The notes beneath the pieces were generated by a model, which ran no database searches, was not told the DNA's origin, and worked only from the letters and a program-made list of their open reading frames with translations. Shown piece after piece: positions 52,785-63,422 of a DNA stretch of 64,000 nt (its first letter is position 1; the number at the start of each line of letters is the position of its first letter). The stretch is from Macrophomina tecta (lineage: Eukaryota; Ascomycota; Dothideomycetes; Botryosphaeriales; Botryosphaeriaceae): NCBI GenBank assembly GCA_024180945.1, contig JAKSGN010000003.1, positions 1,116,001-1,180,000 of the forward strand, given 5' to 3'. The position numbers were made by a program, and so were the translations under genes.

Positions 52785-55700
52785 ATGTCCATCTCCTTCC
52801 CCAAGGAAGAGGAGCGCATCCTCGCCCTCTGGAAAGAGATCGACGCCTTCCAGCGCCAGGTCGAGCTGTCCAAGGGCAAGCAGCCCTACACTTTCTACGA
52901 TGGTCCGCCTTTCGCCACTGGCCTGCCGCATTACGGCCACCTGCTCGCCTCCACCATTAAGGACATCATCCCGCGTTACTGGTCTATGAAGGGCCGTTAT
53001 GTCGAGCGCCGCTTCGGCTGGGATACGCATGGCGTGCCCATTGAGCACGAAATCGACAAGAAGCTAGGTATGAGTGGCAAGGACGCCGTTGAGAAGCTGG
53101 GCCTGGCTCAGTACAACGAGGAGTGCCGCGCCATCGTCATGCGTTTCGCCTCCGAATGGCGCCAGACCATTGACCGTCTAGGCCGCTGGATCGACTTTGA
53201 TAACGACTACAAGGTGCGTATACGAGCCGGGACCAGAGTGACGACCGCTGATTTTCCTCGCAGACCATGAATCCCCAGTTCATGGAGTCAGAGTGGTGGG
53301 TCTTCAAGCAGCTATTCGAGAAGAACACCGTCTACCGGGGCTTCAAGGTCATGCCCTACTCGACCGCTCTGAACACACCGCTGAGCAACTTCGAGGCCCA
53401 GCAGAACTATAAGGATGTCCAGGACCCGGCCATTGTTGTTTCGTTCCCGCTTCTTGACGATCCCAACACTGCCTTCCTTGCCTGGACTACCACACCTTGG
53501 ACCTTGCCCTCCCACACTGGCCTTGCCGCAAACCCCAACTTCGAATACGTGAAGGTCCTTGACGAGGCATCGGGCAAGAACTACATTCTCCTCGAGGCGC
53601 TTCTCAGGACACTTTACAAAGACCCTAAGAAGGCCAAGTTCAAGGTCGTGGAGAAGATCAAGGGTACTGCTATGGCGGGTTGGAAGTATGAGCCGCCGTT
53701 CGACTACTTCAAGGATGAGTTCAAGGATGTCGGCTTCAAGCTCTGCATGGCTGACTACGTTACGGCCGATAGCGGTACTGGTATTGTTCACAATGCCCCC
53801 GCCTTTGGTGAGGACGATTATGCTGTTTCCTTGAAGGAAGGCATTGTCAACGAGACCCGTGCGCCACCGAACCCCGTGGACGACACTGGTCGCTTCACCG
53901 CCGAGGTCCGCGACTTCGTTGGCCAGCATGTCAAGGACGCTGACAGGGCCATCATCAAGCATCTGAAGGCTGCTGGACGTATTGTTGTTGACAGTCAGAT
54001 TACTCACAGTTACCCGTTCTGCTGGCGTTCTGACACCCCTCTTATCTACCGCGCCGTGCCGTCGTGGTTTATCAAGATCCCCGAGATCATTCCAGATATG
54101 CTGAAGGGCATTGATGAGTCGCACTGGGTCCCCTCCTTTGTGAAAGAGAAGCGCTTCGCAAGCTGGATCGCCAACGCTCGTGACTGGGCGGTGTCTCGTA
54201 ACCGTTACTGGGGCACCCCCATCCCGCTCTGGTGCAGTGACGACTTCAAGGAGATTGTGTGTGTCGGGAGTATCGAGGAACTGAAGGAGCTAAGTGGCTA
54301 TGAGGGCGAAATCACCGACCTCCATCGCCACCACATCGACCACATTACTATTCCAAGCAAGCAAGGCAAGGGCATCCTCAGGCGAGTACCAGAAGTTTTC
54401 GACTGTTGGTTCGAGTCTGGCAGCATGCCTTACGCATCCCAGCACTATCCTTTTGAAAACAAGGACCATTTCCACGCCTCATTCCCGGGCGATTTCATTG
54501 CTGAGGGCCTGGATCAAACCCGTGGATGGTTTTACACCCTGACTGTGCTTGGTGTGCACTTGTTTGGCAAACTTCCCTTCAAGAACTGCGTAGTCAATGG
54601 TATTGTTCTCGCGGAGGATGGAAAGAAGATGTCGAAGAGGTTAAAGAACTACCCCGATCCTTCTAAGATCATGGACGAATACGGTTCGGACGCCCTACGT
54701 CTGTATCTCATCAACTCGCCTGTCGTTCGTGCCGAACCTTTGAGATTCAAGGAGGCTGGAGTTAGGGAGATCGTCTCAAAGGTCTTGTTGCCGCTGTGGA
54801 ACAGTTATAACTTCTTCGAGCAGCAGGTAGCTCTGCTGAAGAAGGTCGCGAACGTTGACTTCAAATTTGACCCAAAAATCCAGGAGTCGAATACCAATGT
54901 CATGGACCGCTGGATTCTGGCCAGTTGCCAGAGCTTGCTCAAGTTCGTCAACCAGGAGATGGCCGGCTACAGGTTGTACACCGTGGTTCCGAGGTTACTT
55001 GGACTGATTGAGAACACGACCAACTGGTACATCAAGCTCAACCGCCGTCGCCTAAAGGGTGAATCTGGTATTCATGACACTATCCATGCTCTTAACACCC
55101 TATTTGACGTCATCTTCACTCTCGTGCGCGGTCTGGCCCCTTTCACTCCTTTCCTCACCGACAACATCTACCAACGCCTTCTTCCCCTGATTCCGGAGAC
55201 CCTTCGTGCGGAGGACCCGCGTAGCGTCCACTTCCTCAGTTTCCCCGAAGTCCGTGAGGAGCTCTTCGACGAGGTCGTTGAGCGTCGTGTTGGTCGTATG
55301 CAGGCTGTCATTGACCTGGGCCGTGTCTCGCGTGAGCGTCGCAACATTGGCCTGAAGACTCCTCTGAAGACACTGGTCATCATCCACCCTGACCAGCAAT
55401 ACCTGGACGATGTAAAGAGCCTTGAAAGCTACATCTGCGAGGAGATGAACGTGCGCGACCTCGTCCTCTCGGCAGATGAGGACAAGTACAACGTGCAATA
55501 CTCGGTCTCGGCCGACTGGGCTGTGCTCGGCAAGAAGTTGAAGAAGGATGCAGTCAAGGTCAAGAAAGCTTTGCCTTCTCTTAGCAGTGATGATGTGAAA
55601 GGCTACCTCAAGACCGGTAGCGTCACCGTGGACGGCATTGCGCTCGGCTCCGAGGACCTTGTTGTGAAGCGTGGTCTCAAGGAAGACGCTGCGTCCAAGG

Positions 55701-56077
55701 CACAGGAGGTCAACACTGATAATGATGTCCTCATCATTCTCGACTGCGAGACATATCCTGAGCTGCAACAGGAGGGTATCGCACGTGAGATCATCAACCG
55801 TGTCCAGCGCCTGCGCAAGAAGGCTGGCCTTGTGCCAACCGACGATGTCGGCATGCAGTACCGTATTCTTGGGGATCCGGAAAAGGTCGGTCTTGAGGAT
55901 GTGTTCGAGAGCCATGCCAGCATGATGGAGAAGGCGCTCCGAAGACCGCTAGATAAGCACGTGGTGACGGAGGTGGAGGGCAAGGGGCCGGAGACGGTGA
56001 AGAAGAATGAGCTAATCCTTGAGGAGGAACAGGAGGTACAGAAGGCCACGTTCATGCTTAGATTGGTCAAGTTGTAG
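52785..56077 (+). CDS. ILS1: Cytosolic isoleucyl-tRNA synthetase, 1080 aa
   Basis: Class I synthetase that charges tRNA-Ile in the cytosol. Two exons (52785-53213, 53264-56077) with a 50-nt intron. The start at 52785 has context GCCGCCATGTCC and gives MSISFPKEEERILALW with no targeting sequence. The HIGH signature is HYGH (49-52) within GLPHYGHLLASTIKD. FGWDTHGVPIEHEIDKKLG follows. The editing domain (CP1) includes FLAWTTTPWTLPSHTGLAANP and NAPAFGEDDY. The KMSKS loop reads KMSKR (598-602), then LKNYPDPSKIMDEYGSDALRLYL. The C-terminal half contains the anticodon-binding domain (FVNQEMAGYRLYTVVPRLL) and the eukaryotic extension. Length matches yeast Ils1. Confidence 0.97.
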
Positions 56078-56489
56078 AAGACGAGCAGATGTAAAACGGA
56101 TACGAGAAGACAAAGGCGAAAAGACATGAGCAGATGGAAAAGTAGATAGATCTCTCCTGAACGAGATGATTGTTATGTTCAACTTTATGGTTTCAGTTAC
56201 ATATAAGTCGTGCCAGATTGGTTCGGTGTACATGTGAAATGTTGCAAAGCCAAGGGAAAGAGAACAAGCAAATGCACATAGGATTAGTGGTGCAGGAACT
56301 GTGGCGTGGTACTGATGACCAGAACGGGAGAGGGCGTGGCTTGCGTCATGAGTCTTGTTCAGCGGACGCGAAATACAACCCAATCCTGGATATTTGAGCA
56401 TAAGAAGGACACAGCGGAGTCACGCGTAGGAAAGTGAATCCTTGGGAATAATTGGACTCGTTCTATTTTACCTCCACTCGCCACGCAAT
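56078..56489. other. Convergent intergenic region
   Basis: Between the ILS1 stop and the stop of the small minus-strand gene. No feature recognised. Confidence 0.4.
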
Positions 56490-56771
56490 CTATGCCTTCT
56501 TAACAGCAGCCTGTAGAAGAGTTTAGAGAGGGTCGACCTCGCTGAGGGTGGAACTGACCAGATAGCAGTCTTTCAGTCTGAGAAAGTCTTTTAGACACAT
56601 GTCCTTGTGCACGTTGTTGTAGTCGGCCAAGATGCACTTGCCATAGGCCGCGCTCTGGAGCGAGGAGGGTTAGGCAGGCGGTTGATGGCATTTCCGGCTG
56701 CCACTTACTTCGACAGAGCACTTGGCCGCGGCGGATGCGAACTTCTCAATGGGGCGTGTCCGGCCAGGCAT
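56490..56771 (-). CDS. Twin-CX9C protein, NDUFAF8-like complex I assembly factor, 59 aa
   Basis: Very short three-exon gene: 56771-56709, 56654-56559 and 56510-56490 (180 nt); introns 56708-56655 (GTAAGT donor, CCAG acceptor) and 56558-56511 (unusual GTCAGT donor). The protein begins MPGRTRPIEKFASAAAK and has cysteines at 18, 28, 41 and 51: two exact CX9C pairs that form the helical hairpin of mitochondrial intermembrane-space/matrix proteins. The blocks SAAYGKC and KDMCLKDFLRLKDC, with AAVKKA at the end, match the pattern I recall for animal NDUFAF8 (C17orf89), which partners NDUFAF5. No presequence is needed for this class. It is divergent to SFI1. The intron phases and Cys spacing make the model convincing despite its size; the precise family name is less certain. 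Confidence 0.78.
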
Positions 56772-57199
56772 TTTGTAGAAGGTGAAGACGTGGACGGCGG
56801 AGTTGGGGTTGTCTCTGGTGGCGATGCCATCGACGCAATCACTCAAACGAGTCAAACGCGCCAAGGAAGTTGGGGCCCGCGCCTCCACCCGGCTGGTCCT
56901 GTCGCACGCGTCTGCCGCCTTTGTTGACACCCCCATCATAACAACGATAACAACAACGTCAGCCGCCAATTCTTCCTTCCTGCTGTTCTATGCTAATGCT
57001 TGTCGCCTTACCCTCGGCGTCTTTGAGCTCTAATGACTGCTATTTCATGACCCGCAACCCTTCCATCCTAATCCCGCCCAGCACGCCGCTCGCATGCAGA
57101 GCACCGCGAGGCCGAAGAAGCAGCAGCAGCGCATCCCACACCCTAAGAAAAGAAGAAGAACGCTTACCGCCACTGCTATCTCATATCACTTAAAAACGA
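56772..57199. promoter_or_regulatory. Divergent promoter region NDUFAF8-like / SFI1
   Basis: 428-base gap between divergent starts. No motif stands out. Confidence 0.4.
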
Positions 57200-60100
57200 A
57201 TGCCCGCCTCCCCTCATTCTTCACCACCGCTCCACCACCAGCCTGCCTACGACATCTACGATGACGCTAATGACGACGACTTCCTACCTCTTTCGAACCA
57301 AGATGTCGAGATACTCTACACTATCATCACAACTGCCCAGCGCCTCCACTATAGCGATGCCCACCTCCCCCCATACCGCGCTCTTTTCACCGCGTACGAC
57401 CGCGTCCTCGCCGAACGCCACATCGATCCGAACCAGGATCGCGTCTACTTCCGCTTCTTGTTGCGCATGCGCGGCGCCGCCGGTTCTGGCACGGAAGATG
57501 GCGCGAGTACCCTGTATGGGAGGTTTGAGGCGTTGCTCGCCGACATGGGGATCCAGCTGGAGGTTGATGAGGGCGGCCAGGGCGGCGTGGTGGAGGAGGT
57601 TCCGCACAGGCTTGATGAAATCGCGGCTGAAGACGACGAATACGACCGTGACGAGGGCGCTGCGACGCCGGGTCTCCCGCCGCTCTCCAGGCGCGCGAGC
57701 TTCAACGATACCACAATGCATCATCGAACCAGGCCTTGGGATGATGAGGACGAGAAGATCGTGTCAAGAGGCCGGTATCCCTCTAGGCAGGGCACTGCGT
57801 CAAGAAGGAGGAAATCCTCAAGGGCCTCCGATGCGGCAACATTCAGGCCGAGGAGGCCAAGCAGCAGGGCCTCAGACACGGCAGCACTTCCGCGAAGGCG
57901 GGCTGCCTCAAGGGACACTGGCGCGCGGCCGCCCATGCATTCAGGCTTCCCGCATCGTGGGAGGTTGAACTCTAGGAATGGCGCGAAGCACTCTCGTCAA
58001 AGGAGTCGTCAAGGCCATGGTCGCGCGCGCTCGTCCTCCAGTCAGGGCAGCCTCCGCATTACCAGGACCGAGGAGATTCAGAGGCCCTCTCGCGAACCCG
58101 GGTTTTATGATGCGGACGACCTCAGCATAATGCTATCAAGAAGATCGTCTGTGTCGGGACCGGGACCGGAGGAGCAACACTATATCCCATCGGAGATGCT
58201 ATACCGACCTTCGCCGACGCAGATGTTGGCTGATGCGGACACCTTCCTCTACGCCCGGACACTCTTTGCTGCAAGACGGTTGCTGCAGATATGGCGTGAC
58301 AAGGCCATCGCCATCAAGGATAGACAGGCGCAGTTGGAGGAAGCCGCCGACATGTTCAACAAACGGAAACGTGGAGAAGCTGCGCTTGAGGCTCTCAGTG
58401 TCACGCTACAAGCACGCAATGCGGCGAGAGAAACGGATAAGTTCTACGAGAACCTGTACCAGCGTGTGGCCCAGACGCGCGTCAAATACCAGACCTGGGA
58501 TTACTTCACCCGGTGGTTCGATGCAACAGCTGACGCAATTGAAAAGACAAAACTCGCTCGCTACCGGAACATCATGCGTACAGCCTGGAATGCTTGGTAC
58601 GAGCAGACTGTCATTGACGAGCTGAAAGTGCGCCGTTTCACCTTGAAGAGGTCGCTCAACATGTGGCGTAGGAGAACAAGAGACAGAGTGCAGGACGACA
58701 AACTTGCTCGAGCTGCGTATGTGCAGAACACACTTCACAAGAACTTGATCAGTTGTTTTTGGGAGTTCTGTGAGCGGAGGGCTGCCAAACTGTACGATGA
58801 AAAGGTCAAGGCGAAAATCTTTGCAAACATGCTGGATGCATTGGCAGAGCTTGCGGAAAGGGAGGAGTTTGTGCAAGAGAAGAGAGCGTATGAGCTCAAG
58901 AGCAAGCATTTCCATCTGCTCGCGAATAAGATGCTCAATATTCAAACGCTTGAGCCAACCGCTGATGACTTTAGAAGACGAAGTCTCCTGGCTCGAGTCT
59001 TTGGCGAAATCAAGTTGCAAGTCAAGCTTCAGCCACGGGAGAGACAGCTTTCAGAGCAAATTATGCAGTCTCGCGCCCGAGAAGCTCTGTCCGTCTGGCG
59101 GGTGCGGACTGAACAGTCCGCCATGGCCACACAGATGGATCGCAAACGTATTCTTCATAATGCCTTCGCTGGTTGGAACGACAATATGCGCTGCTTAGCG
59201 ATGAAGGAGCGCATTGACAATCGAGTCGTTCTCGACGCCCTGAGGAAGTGTTTACTGGAAGCTCGCTGTGCACTTTACATCCGCGTTCGTAAAGTCAGGA
59301 CCAAGGAAACCCTCTTCAGAAGGTGGCTGAACAAACTTGAAGACCAGCAGTTGAGTCTTGCGCGAGCAGAGCGCACTTTCATTGTCTCTCAGAATGCGCG
59401 TCTGAAGCGCAAGACTTTGAATCATCTTCGAGGCGTTATTGATGAGCAGAGGCAACGAGAGGCACAGGCACTGGCTGTCTATGAGCCCCGTGCCATTAAT
59501 CGCACATGGCCAAAGTTGCTCTCCCGTCATGAACATGTGCAGCAACTAGAGCAATGGGGCTCCGATGCCGAATTTTATACGGTAGCAAGCCATGCTTTGA
59601 AGAAATGGAAAGAGAGTACCCAAAATTCCCAGCGCATGCGGAAGCGAGACGCGTACACGGCTGTCAGACGCCGCGTTAAGCTCTCCACGGCTCGTCGGGC
59701 GTTCGAGAAGTGGCGAAACAAGACATCAACTGCTGAGTTCATGGATCGACAAGCACAGGAGCTCCAAGAAAATGCTGTTTTGAAGATCGCCACTCGCCAG
59801 TTAGATCATTGGCACGACCGGACAGTATCTGTCTTCGAGAAGGCTGCAATTGCGGACGACTTTCGTAAAGAGGAGCTCATGGACCGACATTTTGCTGTTC
59901 TGTTAGCGAAGATTCAATCTATCTCAACGCATGAAGAGAAAGCTGCAGCTCTCCTGGAAGTTCATATGGCCACAGAAGCAAGCGCCTGTCTCAAGAAGCT
60001 GAACTGGCGTCTTTTCCAGGTCCAGCGACAAGAGCAGTCCGGATATGCGCTGGCGGAACGAAACTTCGAGAAGCACGTCAAGAATATGCTGCGGCATTGG

Positions 60101-61231
60101 TCCGCTCGAATGCATCAGTCTCGACATGATGGTGGGATTGAGTATGCGCCGAATCCAGATGGAGGAGGCGGCCAGTTGATTCCGGCTGAGCAGCCTTTCG
60201 ATGAAGAGTCACGTACGACAGAGGACAAGGAGAAAGAGAACGAAGCAAACATTGCCCGCAACGAGCGGTGGACTCCGTTCGATTCGTCCGCTCTCGACGC
60301 TGGTGACCTCCAACTTAACCTTAATTTCGACCCTAATGTACTAAATCCTCCCGTCCTGCAACCAACACCAGCAGGACGCCCACTCTCACCGGAGAGGCCT
60401 AATCCTTTTGCTATGACTATCAGAAACCCAGAAGCAATTCTTGGTCCTCCCGTCACCTCTACGCCCGTGCCGGGCTATCTGCGCTCACCTTCGAAGCGAA
60501 GTACTATTCGTGCCGCGAAAGCTCGTGAAAGGTTCGCAGCACTTTCACTCAATGCTATATCAGCGCAAACCGAGGATCGTCCTATTCACCCGCTGTCAAA
60601 GACCGTGACTGCAACTTCCGGCACGGACCCATCGGCCAATGCTTCCTTTGACTCCGCTACGGCCCTTTCAGCCGCGGCACGAACTGGCTCTGCAGCAGCA
60701 CCGTCGTACTCTGCCTCCACCTTCGTCCTTAACACACACACCGGCACTACAACTCCGTTGGCCGCCCCTACAGCGTTTAGTAGTTTCGATTCTCCCGGAA
60801 CTACTCGAGCGGCGGACACATTAGCATTGCGTGCGCCCGATACTGCACCAGCAGCCATGACAGCCGCCGATAACACTGCCTTTATCGTCCCTAGTAGAGC
60901 AAGAGGTGTGCGGACGAGAAATTTCGGCGCGAGCACAATGCTGGCTGGAACTCCAGGTCCAGCTACAAACAAGGCTGTCATCACGCCTTTTGCGCGCAAG
61001 TTGACGGCGCAAGGATTTTCGGCAAGCGGTAGTGCAAGGGGCTCAGAAAGCGCAAGAAGTAGGCAAACAAGAGGTTATGGCAGCGTTGGGTTGGGTTTGG
61101 CTGGATTCGGTGGGTTTGAGGACATTGCAGAGGATGAGAGTCAAAAGGACAGTAAACCGAGAGACAGTAGTCCAAGGGGAGATGGAGGTAAAGACAGTAC
61201 GAGGCAAGGCAGCAGGGAGAGTTCACCTTGA
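57200..61231 (+). CDS. SFI1: Spindle pole body half-bridge protein Sfi1, 1343 aa
   Basis: Long helical centrin (Cdc31)-binding protein needed for spindle pole body duplication. Single exon. An N-terminal fold (VEILYTIITTAQRLHYSDAHLPPYRALFTAYDRVL) is followed by a disordered Arg/Ser region. The Sfi1 repeat array, about residues 345-960, repeats every 23-35 residues around a Trp (LLQIWRDKA, TWDYFTRWFD, AWNAWYEQ, LNMWRRRT, ALSVWRVRT, AFAGWNDN, ALKKWKES, AFEKWRNK, QLDHWHDR, MLRHWSARM). The C-terminal region is Ser/Thr/Ala-rich with SP/TP sites (SPSKRSTIR, STPVPG), as expected for Cdk regulation of Sfi1. The repeat periodicity rather than sequence identity supports the call. Confidence 0.9.
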   Translation: MPASPHSSPPLHHQPAYDIYDDANDDDFLPLSNQDVEILYTIITTAQRLHYSDAHLPPYRALFTAYDRVLAERHIDPNQDRVYFRFLLRMRGAAGSGTEDGASTLYGRFEALLADMGIQLEVDEGGQGGVVEEVPHRLDEIAAEDDEYDRDEGAATPGLPPLSRRASFNDTTMHHRTRPWDDEDEKIVSRGRYPSRQGTASRRRKSSRASDAATFRPRRPSSRASDTAALPRRRAASRDTGARPPMHSGFPHRGRLNSRNGAKHSRQRSRQGHGRARSSSSQGSLRITRTEEIQRPSREPGFYDADDLSIMLSRRSSVSGPGPEEQHYIPSEMLYRPSPTQMLADADTFLYARTLFAARRLLQIWRDKAIAIKDRQAQLEEAADMFNKRKRGEAALEALSVTLQARNAARETDKFYENLYQRVAQTRVKYQTWDYFTRWFDATADAIEKTKLARYRNIMRTAWNAWYEQTVIDELKVRRFTLKRSLNMWRRRTRDRVQDDKLARAAYVQNTLHKNLISCFWEFCERRAAKLYDEKVKAKIFANMLDALAELAEREEFVQEKRAYELKSKHFHLLANKMLNIQTLEPTADDFRRRSLLARVFGEIKLQVKLQPRERQLSEQIMQSRAREALSVWRVRTEQSAMATQMDRKRILHNAFAGWNDNMRCLAMKERIDNRVVLDALRKCLLEARCALYIRVRKVRTKETLFRRWLNKLEDQQLSLARAERTFIVSQNARLKRKTLNHLRGVIDEQRQREAQALAVYEPRAINRTWPKLLSRHEHVQQLEQWGSDAEFYTVASHALKKWKESTQNSQRMRKRDAYTAVRRRVKLSTARRAFEKWRNKTSTAEFMDRQAQELQENAVLKIATRQLDHWHDRTVSVFEKAAIADDFRKEELMDRHFAVLLAKIQSISTHEEKAAALLEVHMATEASACLKKLNWRLFQVQRQEQSGYALAERNFEKHVKNMLRHWSARMHQSRHDGGIEYAPNPDGGGGQLIPAEQPFDEESRTTEDKEKENEANIARNERWTPFDSSALDAGDLQLNLNFDPNVLNPPVLQPTPAGRPLSPERPNPFAMTIRNPEAILGPPVTSTPVPGYLRSPSKRSTIRAAKARERFAALSLNAISAQTEDRPIHPLSKTVTATSGTDPSANASFDSATALSAAARTGSAAAPSYSASTFVLNTHTGTTTPLAAPTAFSSFDSPGTTRAADTLALRAPDTAPAAMTAADNTAFIVPSRARGVRTRNFGASTMLAGTPGPATNKAVITPFARKLTAQGFSASGSARGSESARSRQTRGYGSVGLGLAGFGGFEDIAEDESQKDSKPRDSSPRGDGGKDSTRQGSRESSP

Positions 61232-61789
61232 ATGAATTCTCTCTGGCTGATGAAGAGAGTGGTGCGGTTCAAGAGTGGTGCCAAGTACTGGCAAGAATTT
61301 CGTGGTTTCAGTTGCTGTTGTTGCGAGCTTTACTGGAATTTGTGTTTTGTTGGATACTGTTGTCGCTCATGAATTTCTGGAGATACCCCTTGGGTTTTTG
61401 TTCACGATAGTGTCGATTCTGCAATTAGAGCTGAAGGTGGGCCGCAGGATCGAAGTGAAACGCCGCCCTACGCCGCAACGGAGATACCTAATGGGGCATG
61501 GCAAAGGAGTTATTACCCGAATAGTACCAGTTGATTCCCGCACACCGATAGTGTACGTCTAAGAGCGGAGGAGAGTACTTGTTGCAACTTGCTTGCCTCG
61601 CTCTCAAGATATCAGTTCCTGAAAGTGCAACAAACCTCTGGCTTGGTCAACAGCCTTAAAGCTGCTTAACTAAGTATTCCAAAAGATGGAAAAGCCATGT
61701 CATTGCGGACCAGGGGTTACGTGGCTTCATGTATCCAGCGCAGGTACCATCTGCATTATCGTCGTCCATGGTAGAGCAAAGGCGAGGAG
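61232..61789. other. Intergenic region
   Basis: Between SFI1 and the glycosyltransferase remnant. No feature recognised. Confidence 0.4.
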
Positions 61790-63117
61790 AGCATTGTCTT
61801 CCTACTTTCTTATCTTTCTTACTCCGCCAATGGCCAGTAATAGGAGACCTACCAGCTTCATTCCGGGGATTTCGGCTTCGAAAGCCTTCGCTACGAGGAC
61901 AACAAGATCGAATTCATAAACTGTGGGTTCTGAATGCTGACTACACCCCAGCCAGCATCGCAACCGCTCCACCTGATCTCCCAACGCCCTCCTCTTTCTC
62001 TTCACGCCCATCTACGTCTTCTACCTCTCCCCGCGCGTGCGGGCCATGACGGCCGCTCGCCGCGCCGCTGGCTACATCTGGCCGCTCCCGCTCTTCGACC
62101 CGCGCAACGGCGCCACCTCTCTGTGCGTCTCCCACCCGGCCTTCGATTACCCTTGCAGCGTCCTCAACGACGTCCTGCCCCGCGGGCCCATCTTGCAGGC
62201 CTCGCTGCCGCTGGGGCGCGCCGACCCAGAGCCGCACGCCTGGGTGGCTGCCACTCCAGCGCGCAGGACCGTCCTGATCGTGCTGGGCTCGCACCTGCGC
62301 CTCGACGAGCGCGACGGCAGGAACGTATTCGAGGCCTGCGCAGCGCAGATGTGGGCCCGCCCGAATGTGCAGGTGCTGTGAAAGCTGCAGCGGTTCACGG
62401 ACTATGGGTTAGGTGGCGTGGATGGGACGCACGAGTTTGGGGATCGGTTGATGGTAGTGAGTTTGTTGAAGCCGGATCCGGTGGCGGTGTTGAGGACGGG
62501 AAGGGTGGGAGCAACTCGTATCATGAGGCTTTGGCGTGAGTCTTGCTGTTCTTTTGCTTTTCAACTTTGGATGCTAGGTCCAGCTTTTGCGCGTACGTCA
62601 GCTGACGGTGGCTTTTGATACCAGTGTCGGAGTGCCGTAGGTCATCCTTCCACAGTGGTAAAGTGTTGGCTTTGCTCGTTGCATGGCGCGAAGAAGCTGA
62701 ATATTCAGGTGCGACTGTCATAAACTTGGGAATCGAGTAGAATGGCTGGGAATCGGCAAATGGAGGAATAAGTCGGCTGCGTCGGCTATCCAATACGTTC
62801 TCCAAGCAGAGGTTTCATCTCGTTGTCTGCTCCCTCTAACGACATAACAGGTCCAAAACAAATGCTGCTGAGTTTACTAATGCCCTTTATCCGTTGTCGG
62901 AACCGATCCCGAGGCCCTCGACACTCTAGTGTCCCAGACTCGCGCCGGGGAAATTGCAGGCATTGTCGCAGGGAGAAGGAAAGGTAGTTAGAATCAACTC
63001 ACCAAGAGTGTTGAGGTTGGTCGCGAGATTGGCAGAAATAGTGAGGAGAGGGAAGGAAGGGATATTGCGGCAGACTTTGTCCGGAATGAGCTTAAGGAAA
63101 TCCAGAACGAGGTGTGA
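61790..63117 (+). pseudogene. UDP-glycosyltransferase pseudogene
   Basis: Decayed member of the UGT family. Recognisable in order: LLRQWPVIGDLPASFRGFRLRKPSLRGQQDRIHKLWVLNAD in one frame (read here as a set of short blocks around RQWPVIGDLP and GQQDRIHK); then, in another frame, NALLFLF, RAMTAARRAAGYIWPLPLFDP, HPAFDYPCSVLNDV, TVLIVLGSHLRLDERDG and NVQVL. A TGA at 62379-62381 stands where Trp is expected (VLWKLQRFTDYG). The frame continues after it to VSLLKPDPVAVLRTGR, then shifts into GGSNSYHEAL, the UGT sugar-donor signature, with about seven residues missing. Fragments such as NAAEFTNALYP and GEIAGIVAGRR up to about 63117 may be the C-terminal part. Frame shifts, a stop and a deletion make function very unlikely. 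Confidence 0.7.
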
Positions 63118-63422
63118 CATGATGAGAATAGGAGCTTAATGCTTTGGCTGAGATGGATTCTTTCGGTTCCACAACGGTAATTAGGCATTCTCTCTAGATG
63201 ACATGCAGGATAGATATATCAGCAGTGATCACCGCCTGCTTAAACCGACTCCGGTAGATGCGGGTCTTTTCTTTATACCTATTCCTTCCCAGAAAACCTG
63301 TCCATGATCGTAGGGTGCACGAGAAACGTTTCAGATGTAGCTGGATGAGTTCTTTCGTCGTCCAGGTCATATCAGTGGAGGCTATATCTCTCTGCTATGC
63401 AGAGGCATTGGTTCTGCGGGCT
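63118..63422. other. Intergenic region
   Basis: Short gap before the stop codon of the last gene; nothing recognised. Confidence 0.35.
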
